From: CAG-390 sp045544735
GTDB lineage: Bacteria > Bacillota > Clostridia > Oscillospirales > CAG-272
Direction of reading: 5' to 3'
NCBI GenBank assembly: GCA_045544735.1
Contig: JAZPZM010000106.1
Span: 1-12,116 of the forward strand
Length of the DNA: 12,116 bases
Shown: positions 1 to 5,383 of the stretch, one piece after another
Layout of the letters: each line of letters begins with the position of its first letter
Position numbering within the stretch: the first letter of the stretch is position 1
Translations under genes and position numbers: made by a program
The notes under the pieces: generated by a model
What the model was told of the DNA's origin: nothing
What the model saw: only the letters and a program-made list of their open reading frames with translations
Databases searched by the model: none

Positions 1-27
1 CAGAACGACATGGCTACGATCCGACTT
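1..27. other. Sequencing adapter remnant (not genomic)
   Basis: These 27 bases are the exact reverse complement of 11897-11923, and match from memory the start of the MGI/BGI DNBSEQ read-2 adapter (AAGTCGGATCGTAGCCATGT...). Genomic sequence begins at base 28, where the recG reading frame takes on family-typical residues (ALMAPTEILA). The in-frame residues before that do not resemble RecG. The piece should be trimmed. Confidence 0.95.
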
Positions 28-28
28 C

Positions 29-1204
29 GCGCTTATGGCGCCCACGGAGATACTCGCGCGTCAGCATTACGAGGACCTCGCGCCGCTTTTTGAAAAGCTC
101 GGCGTCAGGTGCGCACTGCTCGTCGGCGCGACGACGGCGGCGGAGAAAAGGCGCGTCCGCGCGGCACTTCTTGCCGAGGGCGAGGATAGGTGCGATATCG
201 TTATCGGCACTCACGCGCTCATTTCGTCGGGAGTGGAGTTTTCGTCTCTTTCGCTCGTCGTGACGGACGAACAGCACCGCTTCGGCGTGGCGCAACGCGC
301 CGCGCTTGCACAAAAGGCGCAGAACGTCCACGTTCTCGCTATGAGCGCAACGCCCATACCGCGCTCGCTCGCGCTTGCGGTTTACGGCGACCTTGATATA
401 TCAAAAATCGACGAAATGCCAGCGGGCAGACAGCGCGTGGACACCTTTACGGTGGACGAGAGCTACCGCGCGCGCCTTAACGCCTTTATCGAAAAGACCG
501 TAGGCGAGGGCGGACAGGTGTACGTCGTTTGCCCCGCGATAGAGGAAAATGCCACGCCGAGCGGCGAGGTCGAGCTTTCGGACATCGGAATGGACGGTAT
601 CGAGCAAAAGCCGCCGCTTAAAGCCGCAACCGTGTACGCCGAGGAGCTTGCAGACGCTCTGCCGAACGTCAGCGTCGCGCTCGTTCACGGCAAGATGAAG
701 GCGGCGGAGAAGGAAGCCGTAATGACGACTTTTTCGGCGGGGGATATCGACGTGCTGGTTTCCACCACCGTTATCGAGGTCGGCGTAAACGTGCCGAACG
801 CCTCGCTTATGATAGTTGAAAACGCCGAGAGGTTCGGGCTTTCACAGCTCCATCAGCTTCGCGGCAGAGTGGGCAGGGGAGCGCGGAAATCGTACTGCGT
901 TCTCGTCTCCGACACGCACAGCCCCACCTCGCGCAAGCGGCTTGAGACTATGCGCGACAATTACGACGGATTTTCTATCGCCGAGGTCGACCTTGAGACT
1001 CGCGGTCCGGGTGACTTTTTCGGCAAGGACGGCGTAAGACAAAGCGGCGGCGTGCGATTCCGCTTTGCCGACCTTTGCGGTGACGCTTCACTCCTTGCCG
1101 CGGCTACCGAGTCGGCACACGCCCTGCTCGCGGCAGACCCCGCGCTTGACGGGCATATTGAGCTTAAAAAAATAATGACGGAAATGCTTTCGGTTTCCGA
1201 TTGA
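29..1204 (+). CDS. recG: ATP-dependent DNA helicase RecG, C-terminal part (5' truncated)
   Basis: RecG is a superfamily 2 helicase that remodels stalled replication forks and Holliday junctions. About 391 of the usual roughly 680 residues are present; the wedge domain and Walker A motif lie upstream of the contig. Visible motifs are ALMAPTEILARQH (motif Ia), a DEQH box (TDEQHRFGVAQR, near 278-313), the SATPIPRSLAL motif III with the following GDLDIS..DEMPAGR stretch typical of RecG, and the second RecA-like domain with STTVIEVGVNVPNA and the QLRGRVGRG arginine-finger motif (near 860-885). The C-terminal GPGDFFG..QSGG segment is also RecG-like. The Met at 35 is internal, not the start. The frame upstream of 28 is adapter. 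The TGA stop is followed within 17 bases by the amidase start, so the two genes are probably co-transcribed. Identity is certain on motifs; only the length is incomplete. Confidence 0.95.
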   Translation, partial: ALMAPTEILARQHYEDLAPLFEKLGVRCALLVGATTAAEKRRVRAALLAEGEDRCDIVIGTHALISSGVEFSSLSLVVTDEQHRFGVAQRAALAQKAQNVHVLAMSATPIPRSLALAVYGDLDISKIDEMPAGRQRVDTFTVDESYRARLNAFIEKTVGEGGQVYVVCPAIEENATPSGEVELSDIGMDGIEQKPPLKAATVYAEELADALPNVSVALVHGKMKAAEKEAVMTTFSAGDIDVLVSTTVIEVGVNVPNASLMIVENAERFGLSQLHQLRGRVGRGARKSYCVLVSDTHSPTSRKRLETMRDNYDGFSIAEVDLETRGPGDFFGKDGVRQSGGVRFRFADLCGDASLLAAATESAHALLAADPALDGHIELKKIMTEMLSVSD

Positions 1205-1221
1205 AGAAAGGAAAAAATATT

Positions 1222-1830
1222 ATGGAAAAGACAAGAGGAATTATCGTAGTAGACGCAGGCCACGGCGAAAAGGGCAACCCCCACACCACGCGCGAGGGCT
1301 TTTACGAGGGAACGCAGAACTATAAGCTTTCGCTTTATCTGCGCGACGAGCTTGTCGCGCGCGGCTTTGAGGTAAAGCTCACGCGCGAGCAGGTCACCGA
1401 CGACCCTGAGCTTATGTGGCGCGGCGGTATCGCGGGCGAGATAGGCGCAGTTATGTTCATTTCGCTCCACTCAAACGCACCCGCGACGAACATTCCGCCC
1501 GAGGAATATATTGCCACCCGCGGCGTTGAGACCTACTATTCCGTAAAGGACCTTGAGGGCAACGCCCCCATCGCAAAGGCACTTAACGACGCCGTTATCG
1601 GCGTTATGAACACCGCTGACCGCGGAATAAAGATACGCCGCTCGAATGAAAATCCCGACGAGGATTTTTACCGCGTTATCAGAAGCGCGGCAAATTCGGG
1701 CTGTGTTCGCGCGTTCCTCGTTGAGCACGGCTTCCACACCAATCCCGAGGATTCCGCAATGCTCCAGAGCGACGAGTATCTTGCAAGAATTGCCAAGGCA
1801 GAGGCAGAGGTAATCGACAAATTCTTCTGA
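1222..1830 (+). CDS. N-acetylmuramoyl-L-alanine amidase, Amidase_3 family, without a signal peptide
   Basis: This 202-residue zinc amidase would cleave the bond between N-acetylmuramic acid and L-alanine in peptidoglycan. The whole protein is one Amidase_3 domain: VVDAGHGE gives zinc ligand His14, YEGTQN gives Glu29, ISLHSNA gives His83, and LVEHGF gives the catalytic Glu168, so the active site is complete. The ATG at 1222 is chosen because AGAAAGGA (1204-1211) lies about 10 bases upstream; an in-frame TTG at 1201 overlaps the recG stop and lacks its own site. The catalytic domain begins within ten residues of the start, with no signal peptide, membrane anchor, SH3 or LysM domain. Export is therefore unexplained: it could be a phage-type endolysin needing a holin, a protein released by lysis, or one using a non-classical route. 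No phage genes are nearby. The family call is firm; the biological role is open. Confidence 0.9.
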   Translation: MEKTRGIIVVDAGHGEKGNPHTTREGFYEGTQNYKLSLYLRDELVARGFEVKLTREQVTDDPELMWRGGIAGEIGAVMFISLHSNAPATNIPPEEYIATRGVETYYSVKDLEGNAPIAKALNDAVIGVMNTADRGIKIRRSNENPDEDFYRVIRSAANSGCVRAFLVEHGFHTNPEDSAMLQSDEYLARIAKAEAEVIDKFF

Positions 1831-1860
1831 TAAAACGATTAGGAAAGAGAGGTAAGTGAT

Positions 1861-2889
1861 ATGCCCGGACCCGGTGGAGGATCAAGAGGCGGAGGCTTCG
1901 GCGGAGGCGGCTCACGCGGCGGCGGCTTTGGCGGCGGCTCGCGCGGAGGATTTGGCGGCGGCGGCTCACGCGGCGGCGGAGGATTTGGCGGCGGAGGATT
2001 TGGAGGTCACCACAGACCGCCGCATCACAGACCGCCCCATTTTCACGGCCCGCATTTTGGCTGGGGCTGGCACAGACCGCGCTATTACGGCGGCGGTGGC
2101 GGAGGCTGTCTCGGTGCGCTTTTAGCTCCGATCATAATAATTATTTTGGCTGCTTTTATGCTTATTTCCATAGTATTTTCAGGGATTGGCGGACTTTTTG
2201 CGCAGGACGATGACAGCCGCGCTGACGTTACCGTTCAAGTAGAGCAGGAAGCAACGTACAGCGAGGAGATAATGCAGGACTACGCAAACGCGCAGTACGC
2301 GGCTGAATTCCCCGCGGGCGCGACCTACGAGGACAACGTTCTCATCGTTTTCCTTGCCAACGAGGATATGGAGAGATATTATTGCATCGCGTGGGTGGGT
2401 AATAACCTTAACGAAAGCGTAAACGACCTTTTCGGCGCTCGCTTTGAGTCCGTGGTAACGTCAAGATTCGGCGGACTTTACAAGTATTCGCTCCCCACGG
2501 ATTTCGAGCATATAGTTAAGACGATGGGGAATGAAATCGCTTCTCTCGGACTTGAGTCCTCGTTCAAGTACGAAACGGACGGCGCTCGCGCGACCTCGCA
2601 CCTGACTAACCATACGAATCTGCAAATGGATGATGCGCTCGTAAACGCGGCGCTTACAGAGTTCACCGAAAAGACGGGCATTCCCGCCGTTATCGTTCTG
2701 GAGGACGAGGCGGACGTGTTCAAGCCCCCCGTAGCTCCCGAAGCTCCCGAAGAACCGGGCGAATCATCGGGTATCAATTGGGGCGGAGTAATACTCATCA
2801 TTATCGCCGTTGCTCTTATCGGGCTTGCGATATTCCTGATAGTCAGAACGGTAAAAAAGAATAAGGAAGAGGAAATGGCACGCAAATGA
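1861..2889 (+). CDS. Glycine/histidine-rich protein with two membrane segments, function unknown
   Basis: I do not recognise a named family for this 342-residue protein. Residues 6-49 are a low-complexity run of GSRGGGFGGG-like units. Residues 50-66 form a His/Pro-rich stretch (HHRPPHHRPPHFHGPHF) that could bind metal. Residues 84-108 are a strongly hydrophobic segment with a run of isoleucines. Residues 115-305 form a folded, acidic domain ending in a Pro/Glu linker. Residues 308-329 are a second membrane helix followed by a basic tail (RTVKKNKEEE). By the positive-inside rule both ends are cytoplasmic and the middle domain is outside. That domain ends in a stretch (EKTGIPAVIVLEDE) loosely like TPM-domain proteins, but this is too weak to use as a name. 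AGAGAGG at 1846-1852 is the ribosome binding site. The stop overlaps the tcdA start by four bases, indicating an operon and coupled translation. Confidence 0.85.
   Translation: MPGPGGGSRGGGFGGGGSRGGGFGGGSRGGFGGGGSRGGGGFGGGGFGGHHRPPHHRPPHFHGPHFGWGWHRPRYYGGGGGGCLGALLAPIIIIILAAFMLISIVFSGIGGLFAQDDDSRADVTVQVEQEATYSEEIMQDYANAQYAAEFPAGATYEDNVLIVFLANEDMERYYCIAWVGNNLNESVNDLFGARFESVVTSRFGGLYKYSLPTDFEHIVKTMGNEIASLGLESSFKYETDGARATSHLTNHTNLQMDDALVNAALTEFTEKTGIPAVIVLEDEADVFKPPVAPEAPEEPGESSGINWGGVILIIIAVALIGLAIFLIVRTVKKNKEEEMARK
1876..2007 (+). repeat. Degenerate GGC/GGA-rich tandem repeat inside a coding region
   Basis: Imperfect repeats encode GGSRGGGFGGG-type units in the N-terminus of the preceding gene. 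Copies vary in glycine number (GGG versus GGGG). Slippage or mis-assembly could change the copy number without changing frame, because the units are multiples of three bases. Confidence 0.8.
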
Positions 2890-3578
2890 GTCTTGATACG
2901 TCAAGAACGGAATATATTTTGGGCAAGGACGGCTGTAACCGTCTTGCCAAGGCGCGCGTTCTCGTTTTCGGCGTGGGCGGTGTCGGCGGACATCTGTGCG
3001 AGGCACTTGCACGCGCGGGTGTCGGCGCGATAACGGTCGTTGACGGCGACGACGTTGCGCCCTCGAACCTCAACAGACAGATAATCGCGCTGTCCTCTAC
3101 CGTCGGCAGACCGAAGGTGGAGGTAATAAAGGAGCGCATTGCCCTTATCAATCCCGATTGCAAGGTCGAGGCGAAAAAGCTGTTTTATCTGCCCGAAAAC
3201 GCGGACGAGATAGATTTTGGCGCGTACGATGCCGTAGCCGACGCTATCGATACCGTGGCGGCGAAAGTGGATATAATCTGCCGCGCAAAAGCGGCGGGCG
3301 CTTTCGTGATATCCTCGATGGGCGCGGGAAATAAGCTCTACCCCGAAAGATTTCGGGTGTCCGACATCTACTCCACCAGCGTTTGTCCGCTTGCCCGCGT
3401 TATGCGGCGCGAGCTGAAGGCGCGCGGCGTTAAGTCGCTTTCGGTGGTGTGGTCGGATGAAGCTCCCATCGCGCCGAAGGTAGCCGTCGAAGGACGCGCT
3501 CCGGGTAGTATCTCCTTCGTACCCGCCGCCGCAGGGCTTGTGATGGCGGGCGAGATAGTGCGCCGCTTGGCATTGTGA
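2886..3578 (+). CDS. tcdA: tRNA threonylcarbamoyladenosine dehydratase TcdA (ThiF/MoeB superfamily)
   Basis: TcdA uses ATP to cyclise the t6A base at position 37 of ANN-decoding tRNAs into ct6A. The 230-residue protein has the E1-like fold: GVGGVG nucleotide loop at residues 29-34, VVDGDDVAPSNLNRQ with Asp53/Asp55 and the conserved Arg64, and the TcdA-type DAIDTVAAKVDII stretch. It lacks the paired CxxC zinc motifs of MoeB and ThiF. The CPLARVMRRELKARG segment corresponds to the DPLAKVRRELR-like signature that separates TcdA/YgdL from other members. It is somewhat shorter than the E. coli protein (about 268 residues), as I expect for clostridial forms. ATG at 2886 overlaps the previous stop (ATGA), and AGGAAGAGG (2864-2872) lies upstream. 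No CsdA/CsdE sulfur-transfer genes are visible here. An inverted repeat follows the stop directly. Confidence 0.9.
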   Translation: MSLDTSRTEYILGKDGCNRLAKARVLVFGVGGVGGHLCEALARAGVGAITVVDGDDVAPSNLNRQIIALSSTVGRPKVEVIKERIALINPDCKVEAKKLFYLPENADEIDFGAYDAVADAIDTVAAKVDIICRAKAAGAFVISSMGAGNKLYPERFRVSDIYSTSVCPLARVMRRELKARGVKSLSVVWSDEAPIAPKVAVEGRAPGSISFVPAAAGLVMAGEIVRRLAL

Positions 3579-3587
3579 TTTTTGAGA

Positions 3588-3617
3588 GGGGTTTTTGAAA
3601 TTTTTTTCAAAAACCCC
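3588..3617 (+). terminator. Perfect 13-bp inverted repeat after tcdA, possible terminator
   Basis: GGGGTTTTTGAAA (3588-3600), loop TTTT, then TTTCAAAAACCCC (3605-3617). It separates the tcdA operon from the next promoter. It is not a textbook intrinsic terminator because no T-run follows the 3' arm: the next bases are the -35 TTGACA itself. It may terminate weakly, protect the 3' end, or act on the promoter. Confidence 0.55.
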
Positions 3618-3646
3618 TTGACAAAGCGTGTGCGCTATGCTAAAAT
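3618..3646 (+). promoter_or_regulatory. Sigma-A promoter of the T-box operon
   Basis: TTGACA (3618-3623), 17-base spacer, TAAAAT (3641-3646). The -35 is consensus and the -10 has one mismatch. Transcription should start near 3653, just upstream of the T-box leader. The -35 box directly abuts the 3' arm of the preceding inverted repeat. Confidence 0.9.
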
Positions 3647-3666
3647 GACTTCATAATTTCAAAATC

Positions 3667-3912
3667 AAACGCAAAGACGGAAAATGCGTAAGTGAAAAGC
3701 GTTTCAGAGAGCCGACGGTAGCTGTGAGTCGGTACGCGGACACGGTACGCTCTCATTCCCGAGTGGGACATCTGAAAAGGGTGTCACGGATGCCACCGTT
3801 ACAGGGCAGGGAGCTGTTAGGCTCTTGTAAGGAGGTCGCGCAAGCGGCAATCTGGGTGGTACCGCGGTTTTTATCGTCCCTGAAGCATGGCTTCGGGGGT
3901 TTTTTGTTTTTT
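3667..3912 (+). ncRNA. T-box leader, probable leucine specifier (CTC)
   Basis: T-box leaders bind uncharged tRNA and then prevent termination. The T-box proper is TGGGTGGTACCGCGG (3853-3867); its bulge TGGT (3857-3860) fits a tRNA with discriminator A. Stem I can be drawn as GGAA 3679-3682 with TTCC 3756-3759, GCGTA 3686-3690 with TACGC 3746-3750, GTG 3692-3694 with CAC 3741-3743, GCGT 3699-3702 with ACGC 3734-3737, and CCGAC 3712-3716 with GTCGG 3728-3732, with AGAGAG (3706-3711) below the last helix. In B. subtilis glyQS the order is codon, A, five bases, GAGC. The same spacing here (codon, A3755, TTCCC, GAGT 3761-3764) makes the specifier CTC at 3752-3754, leucine. The 3' side of the specifier loop lacks the usual GAA, so the codon call is less certain than the T-box call. 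Stem III is near 3809-3826. Confidence 0.93.
3878..3912 (+). terminator. Conditional terminator of the T-box leader
   Basis: CCCTGAAGC (3878-3886), loop ATG, GCTTCGGGG (3890-3898), then a T-rich tract to 3912. The 5' arm CCC is also the partner of the GGG (3854-3856) in the T-box, giving mutually exclusive antiterminator and terminator folds. Confidence 0.9.
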
Positions 3913-3955
3913 ACGGCATTCCCCGAATAAATTAAATTTAAGAGAGGTTCTGACT

Positions 3956-5368
3956 ATGAACGCAAACGCAAGAAGGATCAAAATATCTGACGCTACCATT
4001 CGCCTCGGCGCTATGGGCTATACCTTTAAGGAAAAGCTTGAGGTGCTCCGTATGCTCGGCAGAATAGGCGTTGACATTATCGAGCTTGGCTCTATCAGCG
4101 AGACCGAGGCAAAGAGCGACGCGCTCCTTTACCGCACCGCAAGCGCGATCCTTGAGGGATGCACCCTTTCGGTAAGCGTTACCGCCGACAAGGCGGGCAT
4201 CGACGCGGCTTGGGCGGCTATCAGCGGCGCGACGAATCCGCGCCTTTCGGTAGTTCTCCCCGTTTCCACCGTTCAGGCTGAATACGTATATCATAAAAAG
4301 CCCGAGGCAATGCTTCCCGTTATCAGCGAAACTATCGCTTACGCCAAGAGCCTTGGTGCGGAGGTCGAGTTCCGCGCGCTTGACTCAACGAGATGCGAGC
4401 TTGACTACCTCGTTGCCGCATCCGAGGCGGCAGCCGCCGCGGGCGCGTCCGTCGTTACCGTTTGCGACACCGCGGGCGAGTCGCTCCCCCACGAAATAGG
4501 CGCTATCGTTTCCGCTCTGCGCGGTACGGTTGCGGGCGTGAGCATCGGCGTTGAATGCTCCGACGCTATGGGACTTGCCAACGCATCCGCGCTTGCCGCT
4601 ATTTCCGCGGGCGCTGACGAGGTCAGCACCGTGTTCTGCCGCGGCGGAGCATCCGTTTGCGACCTTGCCGCCGCTATCGCCGTAAAGGGCGGAGCGATGG
4701 GAGTTGACCTTGGCATTGACACCACCAAGCTCTCCAGCACCGCTGACAGAGTTTCCCACCTTTCGGGCGACCGCCACGGCAAGAGCGTAAAGAGCGTGGT
4801 CTCCGCCTACGACGATAGAGAGATACCCACCGACGCCGACGTTATCACCGTTGGCGAGGCAGCAGCCGCTATCGGCTACAGTCTTACCGAGGACGATAGA
4901 GCAAGAGTTTACGAATCTCTCCACCGCCTTGGCGAAAAGACGGGCAGAAAGAGCATCACCACCCGCGAGCTTGACGCGATAATCGCCGCCGACGCTTTGC
5001 AGGTGTCTCCCACCTACAGACTTGTTTCTTACCTTATAAATAGCGGAAACACCATTACCGCCACCGCACAGATCACCCTTGACAAGAACGGCGAGCTGAT
5101 GACGGGACTTTGCGCGGGCGACGGTCCTATCGACGCCGCCTTCCGCGCTATCGAGCAGATAATCGGTTACCACTACGAGCTTGACGATTTCCGCATCAGC
5201 TCCGTTACCGAGGGCAAGGGAGCTATGGGTGACGCGCTCATCCGCCTGCGCTACGAGGGCAAGCTCTATTCGGGCAGGGGACTTTCCACCGACATCATCG
5301 GCGCGTCCATCAGAGCGTACGTCAGCGCACTCAATAAGATCGTGTACGATCAGAACAACTCAAAGTAA
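3956..5368 (+). CDS. Divergent LeuA-like protein: degenerate isopropylmalate-synthase barrel plus intact LeuA regulatory domain
   Basis: The 470-residue protein has the 2-isopropylmalate synthase layout: a DRE-TIM barrel (about 8-300), a linker, and a C-terminal LeuA dimer/allosteric domain (about 365-465) with GDGPIDAAFRAIEQI, VTEGKGAMGDALIRL and GRGLSTDIIGASIRAYVSALN. The barrel is abnormal. The DTTLRDGEQ signature reads DATIRLGAM (12-20), keeping Arg16 but losing the metal-binding Asp. The FSAEDATR motif reads FRALDSTR (139-146), losing the Glu. The HCHND metal motif reads ECSDA (200-204), losing both His. Ordinary Claisen condensation is therefore unlikely. It could be a leucine-sensing regulatory protein or an enzyme with different chemistry. 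ATG at 3956 is chosen because AGAGAGG (3941-3947) precedes it; an in-frame ATG at 3887 lies inside the leader terminator hairpin. It is first in the T-box operon, 15 bases before the next gene. Confidence 0.85.
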   Translation: MNANARRIKISDATIRLGAMGYTFKEKLEVLRMLGRIGVDIIELGSISETEAKSDALLYRTASAILEGCTLSVSVTADKAGIDAAWAAISGATNPRLSVVLPVSTVQAEYVYHKKPEAMLPVISETIAYAKSLGAEVEFRALDSTRCELDYLVAASEAAAAAGASVVTVCDTAGESLPHEIGAIVSALRGTVAGVSIGVECSDAMGLANASALAAISAGADEVSTVFCRGGASVCDLAAAIAVKGGAMGVDLGIDTTKLSSTADRVSHLSGDRHGKSVKSVVSAYDDREIPTDADVITVGEAAAAIGYSLTEDDRARVYESLHRLGEKTGRKSITTRELDAIIAADALQVSPTYRLVSYLINSGNTITATAQITLDKNGELMTGLCAGDGPIDAAFRAIEQIIGYHYELDDFRISSVTEGKGAMGDALIRLRYEGKLYSGRGLSTDIIGASIRAYVSALNKIVYDQNNSK

Positions 5369-5383
5369 TCAAGAGGATATCCT

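Noticed and set aside
1201..1221. TTG start at 1201 for the amidase
   Set aside because: It overlaps the recG stop and has no ribosome binding site of its own. The ATG at 1222 is well placed and starts right before the first beta strand.
1856..2125. Alanine-rich frame overlapping the glycine-rich gene
   Set aside because: It is a frame-shifted reading of the same GC-rich tandem repeat. The glycine-rich frame has the ribosome binding site and a long folded continuation.
3755..3794. ATT (3755-3757) or GCC (3792-3794) as the T-box specifier
   Set aside because: Neither has the codon, A, five-base, GAG spacing seen for CTC, and the GCC register needs a stem I that breaks the helices below the AGAGAG motif.
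3887..3955. Longer LeuA-like protein starting at the ATG at 3887
   Set aside because: That ATG is the loop of the T-box terminator hairpin and has no ribosome binding site. The ATG at 3956 has AGAGAGG at a suitable distance, and the 23 extra residues do not resemble the family.
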